The notes under the pieces are model-generated. The model did not search any database. It was not told the DNA's origin and saw nothing but the letters and a program-made list of their open reading frames with translations. Shown here one piece after another: positions 1 to 13,000 of a DNA stretch of 64,000 nucleotides (position 1 is its first letter; each line of letters opens with the position of its first letter). The translations under genes and the position numbers were made by a program. Source of the DNA: Dromiciops gliroides (taxonomy: Eukaryota; Chordata; Mammalia; Microbiotheria; Microbiotheriidae); NCBI RefSeq assembly GCF_019393635.1, contig NC_057864.1:494565216-494629215 (forward strand), in the 5' to 3' direction.

Positions 1-933
1 TGCATAAAGTGGGTGCCCCCTGAGCTGTGGACCTTCCAAGAGGGAGAACCCTCCTGGGTACCGAGAAGGGAGAAGGCTTGTGGGTGACTGGGCCATGTCA
101 CTGGCAGAGGGCAGACATTTCTTAGCCATTGCCTTGAATTAGGCTTTGCTCGCTTATTTCCTCATGCACTCTCTCTTTCCTCTTCTCTCTCAAATGAAAA
201 ACAGTCAGAAAATCCCTGAGACTGCCTATGTGGAGTCTCTGACCTGGGCTAAAGTGCAGTATAGACCAGGGAGGTTCCTAAGGACATGATGTTCCCGCGA
301 GCTCCACACACATCCCCAGGCAGGCTTCCTACGTCTTCAGCTTTTGGCACCCCTGGCTTTCATTTCTGTTCCAAATGCTGGCTCCCTCAGCCCATCTCTG
401 ATTCATTCATTCATAGCGGGGTGAACCTCGAGCTGAATTCTTCCCTTGAGAGAAGGGTGAGGGTTGGAGATAGGGGGAGAGGTCCTCTGAGATCTGCTGA
501 GGCTTCAGGAATCCCAGAAGTGCGTGTCATTGTCTTCATGGGTTAACGGGCGTGGAGAAGCTGGTCTAAATTACCAGAGGGCTTTTCCAGTGAAGTGTGG
601 ACTGGTCTCCTTTTCCCCCACTTTGGGCTGTGATTTGGACGACAGAGTTCTTGAGGTGCGGCTGAAGAGAGAGAAGATGGAGACGGGGAGAAGGAAAGAG
701 AGGGAGAAGGGCTAGAGACAGAGAAGGGGAGAGAGGGATGGAGGCGGTGGGGAGAGAGAGGAGAAGCAGCATGGGTGGTCCCGTCCTGGCAGAGGCCTTG
801 GCATGGCGTGGGGCGGAGTCGGCTTGGATGGTCCAAAGCCACCTGGGGTTGTCTTCACTTCTCTGCTGCCCCCTGTTCTGTTCTGCTGTGAGTGATGGGG
901 GTAATGAGCGGAGGCTCCTTTGTGCATTCACAG
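1..933 (+). other. LSS intron sequence, partial
   Basis: No LSS exon was recognised. Positions 660-770 are a GA-rich simple stretch. The rest is unassigned. Confidence 0.6.
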
Positions 934-1055
934 GCACATCGAGGACAAGTCAACAGTATTTGGTACAGCCTTGAACTACGTATCTCTGCGAATCTTGGGG
1001 ATTGGCCCAGATGACCCTGCTCTGGTGCGAGCCAGGGCCAACCTTCATGAGAAAG
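934..1055 (+). CDS. LSS: LSS exon a (human residues 143-184)
   Basis: Acceptor cag at 931-933 and donor gtgagc at 1056. The exon opens with the last base of a split Leu codon, then reads [10 protein letters not shown] and ends inside a Gly codon (phase 1). Its 122 bp match the human exon frame. No earlier LSS exon is recognisable upstream in the window. Confidence 0.95.
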
Positions 1056-4000
1056 GTGAGCGTGGGTAGTGTCCTTTTGGCAGAGGCTGGGTACGTCAGC
1101 ACCGCGTTTACTCCTTTTTATGAAAAGATAGAGTGTTCAGTGCACCTTCCCTTCCCCTCTCCCAGAGACAGTAAGTAGCCTGATGCAGGACACACACTGG
1201 GTTTTGGTTCCTGCTTCAGTCGGCATCCGGACGCTGCGGGCTCTTTCTCTGGCAGCAGGTGGAGGGTTTCACCATGAGGCCTTTGGGATTGTCTTGGATC
1301 CTTGTATTACGGAGAAGTGCTGAGCTCTCACTGGCTTCACTTCCGTGGAGCTGCAGCTGGATAAGAGATCCCTGGGGATTCCTCGCTCCAGAGGTCCTTC
1401 CTGTTTGGTTGTTTGTGGGCAAATGACCGACTTGTCTTCGCTGTCTTTCCTTCCTTTGTCTTTCCTCATCTGGGAAATGGGGGGTGATGGCGATGGCAAT
1501 GGGAGGAGGTGGGTCCTGGGATTATGCCCATTTAAGGACAAGGAAAGCGAGACCGCCAGAGGCCCTTGGTAGGGGCTTCCATTTGAAGACGCAGACCAAG
1601 CAAGTTCTGCTCATGTCACTGCCCTAGGAGCCAATACAGCCCTTCACAGCCTGCTCTACCACCGAGTGATCCAGGGCCCAGCCACCTCCGCCTCTTGGCT
1701 CTCGGCATCTCCTCTGGCTGTCCCCCGGGCCTGAGATGCTCACCCCCCTGCATCTCCACCTCTGGGCCTCCCGAACCGCCTTCATTTACTTAGGCTCGAG
1801 CTTGCCTGTTGAACTGGTTGCAGGTCGTCTCCCGTTAGACTGGCAGGGATGGGTTTGGCCTTTTTTTGGAGCCCTGGGGGTACACCGTAGTAGGTATTGG
1901 TTCATTGTTGACTCAGTGGTTTGGGCATGTGAGGTATGGGGTGGCCTTTGACTCCAGGGCTGGCTCTCTCCATCCACTGGGCCGCAGAGCAGCTGGGGAG
2001 AGTTGCTGGACTCACCTTCGGGTTGTTGTGAAGTGTAACCGCAGGATTGACAGGGATGTGATTTTCTGTCTTTTAGGCTTGATGTGGGTCTGGTGCGCGT
2101 GTGGTGATTAGGAAATGAGCTGTGGTCTTGGGGCCCCTGGCCAGAGCTGAGCACTTTTGGTGACTAGGCTCTCCCGCTACCCCTTTCCCTAGACACCCCT
2201 GCTTAAATGATTGAATTAGTGAGAGATGTCTGTTCGTGGGTAGGTAGAGATGAAGCTGACTTTGTGAATGCAGTGAACAGTGAACTTTTCTTCCCAGACT
2301 TGCCTTGTCGGTTTGACTCGCTTCTGTGGTTTGGACTCTGAATGGGGTGACAAGGCTTTGACCCTCCCTCCACCTGCTAACGGACAACTTAAATGCTTTC
2401 TCTTCTGTTGCTAAATTGAGCAACACTGGCATTCTGGGGCCTGCAATTTTTATTTTTGCTTCAGTTAGTGTGTCAGCTTTGTTTATTCTGACTTGGAGGA
2501 CACATAAAATGTGGCTGGGAGCCTTGGTCTGGTGGAGGATGGTGATGGGGGGAGGGAGTTGTGGTTGCTGAAAGCGCAGTGGAAGCAGGACCTTCCCAGG
2601 CCAGCCTTGTGCCCACCTTCTTATTGGATGTTTGCTCTGATCCTCTCTGCCAGCCTTCTGAGTGGACAGCAGCAGTTTGGTTGGGGAGTAGGGAGACACC
2701 AGAAGGGGTTCGATTTATGGGTCTTGGTCTTTTGTAGGTGGCGCTCTTGGAATCCCTTCATGGGGAAAGTTTTGGTTGGCCATCCTGAATGTTTACAGCT
2801 GGGAAGGATTGAATACCCTCTTTCCTGAAATGTGGTACGTGTCATGGCAGCATGGCTCTCTTTCAACAGAGAATAACGCTGTCCTCCGGTTGGTCGGCTT
2901 GTCTCTGAGGCTCTTGGGCCTGTCTGTTGATACTGCTGGGCCCCTGCCCCTGTTTGCTCTGGCCTCTGTCCTTTAACCCACAGAGCCTCCTCTCCTTCCC
3001 CTCTGTGAGGGGCTGTTGTCACTCCCAGGCCCCCTCGACTCTTCCACTTCTACCAGATGCATAGACTTGATGACTTGGTCTGGGGGTTCCCAGTGAGCTG
3101 CCTCCCCCTCCTCCATTCCTCCAGAAAACACTGCTGGTCAGCCTGGGCACACCCTCTTCATTCCTGATTGGGCCTCTCTCTGGGCCTCCTGTAGCACTGT
3201 CAGGCCAGCAGCGGTATTCCCTTCTCTCACACATCTTACTACTCTCCCTTATCCTGCCTACCCTGAGATATGCTCAGCTCTCCCCACTCCTAAAGGAAGC
3301 CTTCCACTGTCTTCTCCTCCATCCCAACACCAGCCTAGCAGGCACCACTCCTCTCATTCTGGCCACATGCAGTGTCTCTGTAACCTTGCACTGTGGCTTC
3401 TGCTTCTACCAGCCTGTGGACACTCCTTCAGGGGGTGCATGGGACCTCCTGGTCTTCCTGCAGTCCTCAGTCTTTAACCTTTGTGCCTCATTTGACATCG
3501 TGGGCCTGTGCCACCCCCCAAGGGCATTTTCTCAGCATCCCAGAGGCTCCTGCCTCTCTCCTCCAACTCCCCGGTGTGCTCTCAGTTCTCTTGCACATCC
3601 CTTCATTGAAGTTCTTGCCCCGAGGTCCACCTGTGCTGGCCATCTCTTGACACCTGACGTGCTCCCAGGCCTTTGCCTCTTGTCTCTCAACTGGGCATTA
3701 GACCCTCATCTCTGCCTGCCAGGAGGCCAGCTTTGCCACCCTCAGATCTGCACTTTATCACCATGTGCTCCCGCTCCTCTGGCCTCCTGAACCAAGTGCA
3801 CCCTCCTTGTTCAGCTTAGCCTGCCAGGGCATTTCCTGCCTTCCTTTTTATTTCTCTTGCCTTTACCCCTCCCCCTGGGCCCTGTGGGCCAACCAGACTG
3901 GACCGGCCTTGTTCTCAAAGCTTGGGTTTTCCTGCCTAGGTACCTGAGCACAGGCTGAGAATGGCCTCTCTCTCCCTCTGTAGCTACCCATTCTTGAAAG

Positions 4001-7000
4001 CCCCGCACCAGTGGGCAGCTAGGTGGCGCAGTGGATAAAGCACCGGCCCTGGATTTAGGAGTACCTGAGTTCAAATCCAGCCTCAGACATTTGACACTTA
4101 CTGGCTGTGTGACCCTGGGCAAGTCACTCAACCCCCCATAGCCCCACCAAAAAAAAAAAAAAGGAAAAGAAAGCCCTGCACCGCCAGCTTCCTTCCACCT
4201 GGGGTTTTCAAATGAAAAGGGAATGACCCTTTGTTGGGGATGTTGTCAAGGGCCCCTTCCAACCCTAGTGTTGTGTATTTGGCCCAGGAAGCCTCCCCCT
4301 ACCACACACCCAGAGGTTATTGCCTCTGAGCTTGTGGCCATTTCCCTGGTGCTTAATAAACAGCCTGACCTCTTCCTGTGTGAGGACAGGGTTGGCCCCC
4401 ATCTATGTCAGTGGCCATGGCAGACCTTAGTGCCCAGTGCTGACTGGCAAGGTTGGAGCTGAAGCTACCGTAGGTGGGGCAGGATGCTGGCTATGTGGTG
4501 CCTCAGGTGGGGCTTCCCTCCTGGCCAGGCCACGAATGTTGGACTTTCTTTGCCAGGCTCTTTCCTTCCTGGGTTCCTGCTCACCCTTCGACTCTGTGGT
4601 GCCATTGTCGCCAGGTATATCTGCCCATGAGCTACTGCTATGCCGTGCGCCTGCAGGCTGAAGAGGATGAGCTGGTCCAGAGCCTTCGACAGGTGAGCTT
4701 CCTGCTGTGGACCTCAGTTAATGCCATGGGCGGCTGGGGCATTGACCTGAGAGGAGGGGGAGGGGTCAGACTAGTTGGAGCATCAATGGTCTGGGGGACG
4801 CTGGGAACCTCAGCAGCAGTAGCTGCATTTAAAATAAATACAGGCACCTTTTATCAAGAATGCTAGGAGAAGAAGAGGGCAGCTAGGTGGTGCAGTGGGT
4901 AAAGCACTGGCTCTGGATTCAGGAGGACCTGAGTACAAATCCAGCCTCAGATACTTGACAGTTACTAGCTGTGTGACCCTGGACAAGTCACTTGACCCTC
5001 ATTGTCCTGCAAAAAAAAAAAGAATGCTAGGAGAAGGAAATGCGTATCGATTAATGTGTGCCAGGCACTAATTGTCTCATTGGATCCTCCCAGCAATCTG
5101 AGCTCTATTTTACATATGAGGAAACTGAGGCAAGTAGGTTAGGTAAGTGACTTTCACAAGGTCCCATAGCTAATAAGTCTCTGAGGCCCTGTGCTCTGGG
5201 ACTTGCAGTGCCACCAGTTGCTTTGAAGGGGGTGCAGAAGAGCTAGGCATTAATAACAACAGGGTTTTATTTTGACTTTACTCTTCTCTCTTCCTCTTTA
5301 TTTTTTAAAATTGTTGTAAATCGGGTAACTATTGATACACCAACATTTTTAAATGACCCCCCTCATGTAACTGATCTAGCGTTATTTTCAGTTGGGGGGG
5401 GTGGGGGTGGAGGTAACCTTCCAGTGATGGTTGGAGCCCCTCTGGCCACCTTTAATGCCGTGTGCTTTTCTGGATTTTGGCGCTAGTTAGGACAGTCCTG
5501 AGTTGGCTTTCTTCCCTATTACTCAGTGAGTCCCCACATTCCTTTGTGTTCTTCACAGTTGTTTTTTATTTTGAGGGGAAGGCAAATGGAGAAATGGCTT
5601 CTGGGAAAGGAGGAGAGCCAGTGGGGTTGGGCCTGAGGCTGGGAACAGTGGTGGGGAAGCCTTTGCCCTGCCCTGCCCTGCTCTGGCCAGGCCTAGGGAG
5701 CCCTGGCCCTATTCCACCTTGATCAGTCTTCCTGCCAAGTTGCCTAACAGTGGACATGAATGGTGGATGAATGCTGAGGGACATTTATGTAGAGCACAAG
5801 GCATTCCTCTGCTATCAGCCAATCAACTGCATACCTACTGTGTGCAATCACTATGCTGGGGTGACAAAGAAAGGCAAAGACAAAAGCTACCTAGTTGGCA
5901 TGCATTTATTAGACACCTGCTGTGTACCCAGCACCATGTTTATTGGGGGACAGGGGGGTGCAGAGACAAAGGTAGAAACAACCCCTGCCCTATAGGAGCT
6001 CACTTCTCTTAGGAGACACCACATGTTAGCCCAGAAGTATAGTGAGAGTCCATGGAAATACAGGGTAGCTTGGGATGGGGGGGGAGGCTTCCTGTGCAAG
6101 GTGGGGCTTCTTTTTTTTTTTTTTTTTGGTGAGGCAGTTGGGGTTAAGTGACTTGCCCAGGGTTACACAGCTAGTTATGTGTTAAGTGTCTGAGGCCGGA
6201 TTTGAACTCCGGTCCTCCTGAATCCAGGGCCGGTGCTTTATCCACTGTGCCACCTAGCTGCCCCCAAGGTGGGGCTTCTTGAAGGAAGAGAGGGAAGGAT
6301 CCCTCAAGGAGAGGAAGGAGAAGGTTTTGGGCCAGGGAGAAGGGATGAGGGCATCTGTGCTGGATGCTGTGTGTGTGTGGGGCGGAGTAGAGTCCACATG
6401 TAGCTCTTTCCACGTCACTATGAACAACCCAACCCCTGCTCTGATCTCGCCCTTCTTTTCAGGAACTTTACATCGAGGACTACTCCAGCATAGATTGGCC
6501 AGCCCACAGGAATCACGTGGCTGCCTGTGACCTCTACACGCCCCACAGCTGGCTCCTCTGCCTGGTCTACGGTAGGTCAGCCCATGGGTGTCCTCCCCCC
6601 CCCCCCGAGTCACCAGGGGGGCTGTGGGTCAGCGTATTTGGGAGTTCCCGGCTTCCTTTTGATGCATTTAGCTCCATGACTCAGGAGAGGTCCACAGGTG
6701 TCAGCAGCCCAAGGGCAGGGTGGTCCAAGGCACAAGACAATTGGAGAACGAGTGTGTCCCCAAGGCCTGGCCTCCTTGTCTTCTTGTTTGAGCTTCTGGG
6801 ATCCACAGGTGGAAGACAGCATGGGAGAGCATCTGAGGTTTTCCAATTGCCCGTCCTGTTCCCTGGCGGGCATTTCATCTCTGACCTTGTTCCCCCTCCC
6901 AGCCCTGATTTATACCTCCCCATTAGAATGTGATCTCATTGAGGGGGGTCAGGGACTGCCTTGTGCGTCTGAGGCCTTAGCATTTCCCATGGAGCCCGGC

Positions 7001-10000
7001 ATGGGCTCTGTCTTTCTGTGGACCAGTGGCATCGCAAGCCTCATTTGGGAGGAAACAGATGGTGTCGGTTCTCTTTGGAGGGTGCTGTGTGGGGAACACA
7101 GACCGGGGGGCAGGGTCCTGGGCCTTGCTTATCTTAGGCTAACAGCGAAAGACGCCAGAGTGGCCCTTCATGACTGACCTCTGGAATCCCGCTTGGCCAT
7201 GGTACTGATCACAGTGCCGGCGTCTTAGAGAATTGTTTTTAGGGTGCTGAAGTTGTTGTTTAAATTGTCCCCCCACTTCTGTCCTGGTTTCCCCTTCATT
7301 GTTGCTTCTAGCACAGTAGCCTCCTCTTACCTTCCCCCACCAGTTGTTCCCCCCACTTGCAGGGCTTTGTGGCCACATCTGTGCTTCTTCTCGGACCTCA
7401 TTGGGGCAGAGACTTGGTCCTGGAGTCCCTGGATTAGAGGGGGTGCTCTCCAGAAGGGGTTTTTCCCCAGCCCCTCCAGCATCTAGAATTACTTTTTTTG
7501 GCATCTTGGCCAATGGCAGGGTGTCCGGTGGAACCCTGGGAGGTGCTGGGATGGGTATTTAATTCTTAGTGCATTTTGATGGGGCTCTTGATAGTTTGTT
7601 TCTGCCGGGGCCTTTTGTTAACAGAATGGATCCTTCTCACGATTCTGAGTCAGCTCTTTCTATAGCCCAGAAACGAGACCTGCATCAGACAGAGGGGCTT
7701 CCGAGGCTGGTTGGCTTGTTCCTTGTAGTGCGTCCCATTTTAGCCGCGTCGTCTGTCCCTGTACAGAGCTGCCCGTCTTCTTTCCTGCCGACCTCTTGCT
7801 GTGTCGGTTGTTTCTTCCCTCTCCCTGTCATTTGTTCACAACATCTCCTGTGCTCCTGTCAGCGCTGCCCAGGGCCCTGAGGTGGATGGAAGCTCCTAAG
7901 TGCTTGGTTAGGGTGGGGCCAAGTCACCTCGCCTCTCCCTGCCTCTGTCTCCCCTTCTGTAAAATGGAGAGGACCCAGTGAGATCGCCTTTGTAAGAGTG
8001 CTCAGGGGGCAGCTAGGGGGTGCAGTGGATCGAGCACTGGCCCTAGATTCAGGAGGACCTGAGTTCAAATACAGCCTTAGACACTTGACACTTACTAGCT
8101 GTGTGACCCTGGGCAAGTCACTTCACCCTCATTGCCCCCCCCCACACAAAAAGGGGCTTAGTATGTGCTTTAGAATCACTGCCACAGGGTGGGTGCTTAA
8201 TAAAAGTTTATTCATTTCCTCCCTTGCCCTCCTACAATGTAGCCGCTTGGCCCTGGAGGTCGTAGGGTTATATGTCTATATATAGAAGCATGACTGTGAG
8301 ATCGGGGATCTCAGAGGCCTCTCCCTCTGAACCCTGTCTGTACCACTGGTCAAGGGGCCCTGGTCCGTCCCCTCTGGCAGACCCTTCTTTGGCCGCCTTT
8401 TCTCCAGGGGCTTACGTCTCTCCTTTGGCCGGTGCTGTCTCCCTCTCCCCTGTGCCCATCTTCTCATTCATCTAAGCACCATCTCTTCTGATGCCTCCTT
8501 GGATCCTTCCGGAATGGCCCAGACGCAGTGAGCACCTCCTTCCCTCCACTGATTTTGCACTCATGGCCTAGCACTTAATTGGTTGTTGGTTTTTGGTTTG
8601 TTGTGTTGGCCTTGTTTCTCCCAAGAGATTTTTCGCCTCCTTCAGGGCAGGGACAGTGGTTTGGGGGCCTGGAGGCTGCTGAACATTCGAGCTGAATGGC
8701 TTTCTGTGAGGCTGGCTGGTCTCAGACATTGGCCTGGGGGCCCCTGAGGTCAGCCAGTGACTGGGTCTGTCTCTCTCTAGCTGTGCTTAACCTGTACGAG
8801 AGCTGTCACCTCTCGAGCCTGAGGAAGCGTGCTGTGGCCGAGGTGTATGATCACATAGCAGCCGATGACCGATTCACCAAGTGCATCAGCATTGGCCCGG
8901 TACGCTTCCATGCCTCTGGTCCTGTGCGGGGTCTGGGGTGGGTGTTGCCCCAGTTCACGGGGAGATGCCAGCTCTGGAGATGTCGGCACTGGGTGGGGGG
9001 TGTGGGGGTGGGCTCAGTCTCTGGAGGACTGCCAGTTACTGGCCAGAAGGATGCGGTCTGTCTGTCTGTTTGCCAGTCTTCTGCCAAAGCACAGACTCAG
9101 AACACGACTCGGGCATATCCGCAGGCCATTGGATGGGCCTGTGTTGAGTGAGTGAGTTAGAAGGGAAAAGTTGGTGTCCTTGGGGACCTTAGTGATGATC
9201 TCCTGCCTCCTTGTCATGCCACCGTGAGGCAGAGGCCAGAAGGCAAGCGAGACTCCCAGGACTTCCTCTCTAGGTCACTGACTTGGCTGGACATTGCCGA
9301 GGTTCTGTGCACGTTCTAGAGGCCAAATCTGTGAGCCAGAGGCCAGAGGTTTTCCCATCTTGAGGAGGAAAGATGCCAGAGGTGCCCAGTTTTCAGTGGG
9401 GTGGGCACTTGGATGGGCACGTCTGCTTGGACCTTGGGTTGCGCCTGACTGTGAAGCCATAGACCCATTGCAGTTTGTCCCTTTGGCAGATCTCTAAAAC
9501 TATCAACATGCTTGTCCGCTGGTATGTGGATGGGCCGGGCTCCTCGGCCTTCCAAGAACACGTCTCCAGAATTCCAGATTACATGTGGTAGGTTTCAGTT
9601 CCGTGTCTCTCCAGAAAAGCTGTTTTCTGCCTAGCGTGTTGGTCCATGCTAGTCACGGTCCACTAGAGAGCAGCTTGTGGGAAGGGGGGTGTGTGGGGGC
9701 TGCTCTGCCGTTTGTGGGAGGAGGTCACTTGGAGGGCAGAGGCAGAGGAAGGTGGAGAGCAGGCTTTGGCTAGTGGCGGCTCTGGATACAGAGGCCTGGC
9801 AGATCACCGCAGCCAGTGAGACTTCTGAGGGGACGTGTGTAAGGGTGGGTGTTGGTGGAGGGCTCACGCTCTTGAGTAACCATCCTGGCTCTGTCACCTT
9901 CCTCCCAGGTTGGGGCTCGATGGCATGAAGATGCAGGTAAGTGCCTTTGGAACAAGGGTCTCCCTGGCAGGGCTGGGGGGACGGGGCTTACTGGGGGGCG

Positions 10001-13000
10001 CTGCTTCTATCTGGGCCAGGCCCCATGAGTGAAGCCCGTCTGCTGGGGGCGCGTCTGTTGGCTGTCCCAAGGCCATTTATCCCTGGCCTAACGCATCACT
10101 TCGACAGAGGCTGAGCACCTCTAGGCCCATCTTTGCAGATTCACAAGGACCATGGCTCTCCCATTGTAGTGATGGCACGGAAGTGGCCCTGTCTGTCATG
10201 TACAAGATGAGGGCAGCAAGGCTGGGGATTCATGCCCATATCTGCCGCTGCCGCCGCCTCCTTGGCTGCTCCCTCAGGGCCTTGGTATTTGTGCTGTTTG
10301 GCACATTCCTAACATAGTCCCCAAGTCTTGCCCTTCCCAAGGGGCGTTTCTGTTTTCAGAGGAGCCAGATTCTTGGAACCCTCTGTGTTGAACTATAACT
10401 TTGGTTTGGAAGGGAGAAGGTGGTTTGGGGACAGGGAGACCTTTCCAGAACCTCGGAAGCCCCTTTCTGCCCATGTCTCTGCCAGTAAGTGGAGCTCTGG
10501 AACCCATGTTGAACCATTTTTTGATTTGGAAAGTTTTTTTCTCTCCGGTGAACCCAGAAAAGTTGGGTGAGAGAAGGTGGCCTCAGATGGGCTCTTGTGA
10601 AATTGGTGTTTGCCTTAAGAGGGGGAATAGCTTCCTGAGTATCAATGGGGCCTGCTTGGCAGGTGAGAGATAGTGTCTACTGGGAGGAAGCCCCCGGGAA
10701 GAGGGGGTTTGGAGCAGCCCCAGGCACTGCGCTCATGACAGCCTGTTCCTCTTGTCTCTAGGGCACGAATGGCTCCCAGCTTTGGGACACAGCGTTCACC
10801 ATGCAGGCATTCCTCGAGGTATTTTCTTTTCCTTATTCCCATTGATTCTTGATTGGCCTGTGGGTCATGTGTGTCCCCCTTGTCATTCTTTTTTTTTTGT
10901 GGGGCAATGAGGCTTAAGTGACTTGCCCAGGGTCGCATGGCTAGTAAGTGTCAAGTGTCTGAATCTGCTCAGGTCCTCCTGAATCCAGGGCTGGTGCTCT
11001 ATCCACTGTGCCACCTAGCTGCCCCTCCCCCCGGCTGTCATTCTTTAAAAATGCTCCTTAATGTGATCTAGTGACACTGTGATGAATCACAGTGCTTGGG
11101 GCCCGGGCTCCCTGGGATGGGCAGAGTAACCAGGGAAGGCTGAGTGCACGCACACTGAGCTGGAGGGCCCTGGTGCCGCCTTTCTCCAAACGAAATTCGT
11201 TCTTGTTTTTGTCTAGAAGCAGCTAGAACTTGTTGTGTGTCTTGGAGCCCTTTAGCATTCCGCTGCAGTCTGTGACCCCTTTTCAGGATCCAGTCTTTAA
11301 ATGTATTAAAGTATGTGGGATTATAAAGGAAATGGATTATATTGAAACAGAGGAATCAGATTTTTTTTTTTAAAGTGAGGCAATTGGGGCTAAGTGACTT
11401 GCCCAGGGTCACACAGCTAGTAAGTGTCAAGTGTCTGAGGCCGGATTTGAACAGAGGTACTCCTGACTCCAGGGCCAGTGCTCTATCTACTGCGCCACCT
11501 AGCTGCCCCGGAATCAGATATTTTAAAAAAAACAATTCTATAAGAGCCCATCTGAGGCCACCTTCTCTCACCCAACTTAATTCTCATGGCCCTGCAAAAA
11601 CAACCCCCCCCCCAAAAAAAAACCCCAAGTTCATGGACCCCAGGTTAAGAACTCTTGGCTTTTCCATCAGATGTGGTAGTCAAGTTCGAATGTCCCCTTT
11701 CCCATTGTTTGGCACTGTTACAGAGATGCTAATTCTTGTAATAAATTGAGAAGGAAATTAAAGGCACAATCAGTGGCAAAGGGGAGATGAAATTGCCCCT
11801 TTTTGCTGATAGGATAACACAGAGCTTTCCTTAGAAAACCACAGTCAGTCAGCAAAGAAACAAATGGACATGATTAACAGCTTTAGGGGAAGGGCACAAA
11901 GGAAATCCTCACAGATGCACAGCATTTCTATGGAGCACTAACTCTGTAGGAGGAAGAGAATGGGAACCCGCATCCAAAATAGGCAGAACACACACGCTTT
12001 CTGAGAGTCCAGCTCCCGGGACGCACTCGGCTTCTGTGCTTTCACTCACAGAGCATGCAAAAGAAATGGGGAATGACTTCAGTCATAGGGGAGGGGGACA
12101 GTCATCTAGTTTTTATTATGATTATTTATCAGTTTGTTATTTATTATGGTTGGGTCATGCCGATAGAATAAAAATCAGCGAGCATTTATTAAGTGCTTTT
12201 ACTGTGTGGCAGCCACTTTGCTCAGTGGTGAGATGTGGTGTCAAAGCGGGCTCTGCCCTCCCTCCCGGAGCTTACATTTGAATGGAGGACACAACAGTTT
12301 GTGGGTGTGTGTGTGTACATACACACAGTGATATAGACATTCCCGCATGTACATGCATGTACATAGATACACGTGTGTGTGTGTGTGTGTGTGTAGGTGA
12401 GACTGTGTTCTGCGTTGACATGTACACATATAGATACATAAACTTAGCTTATGGGTTGTGTACTGTGTCTATCACACTATCGGGGGTAGTTTATAGAAGT
12501 GGACAAAACAGTAAACACAATTCATTCTGAGAAACAAAAAACCTAGAACAGTTTTTAACCTAGCTTGTTTTTTTGTTGTTATAAACTTCTTTTAAAAAAT
12601 ATCTTGATAGCTTTAAGTTTACTGGGTTTCCTTTGTGTATTTAATAATATGATGAGCAGGGGGCAGCTAGGTGGTGCAGTGGATAAAGCACCAGCCTTGC
12701 ATTCAGGAGTACCTGAGTTCTTATCTGGCCTCAGACACTTGACACTAGCTGTGTGACCCTGGGCAAGTCACTTAACCCTCATTGCCCCACCCAAAACAAC
12801 AAAACAAAACAATAATATGGTGAGCAGAGGACTGTGGGCCTCAGCAGCCAGACTCCCAGAGGGTCCAAGACACACAAAAGGTTAAGCGGCCAGAGGTGTC
12901 AAGGCAGATGCTGCTAACAGGCATTGGAGCTCAGGGACCCAGTGTTGGATCAGCTCAAGAATCTCAGTTTCTTGAGGAAGAACTCGGTTTGTCAGAAATT

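Noticed and set aside
2073..2699. 208-codon minus-strand open frame in an LSS intron
   Set aside because: No recognisable domain, and antisense to an intron.
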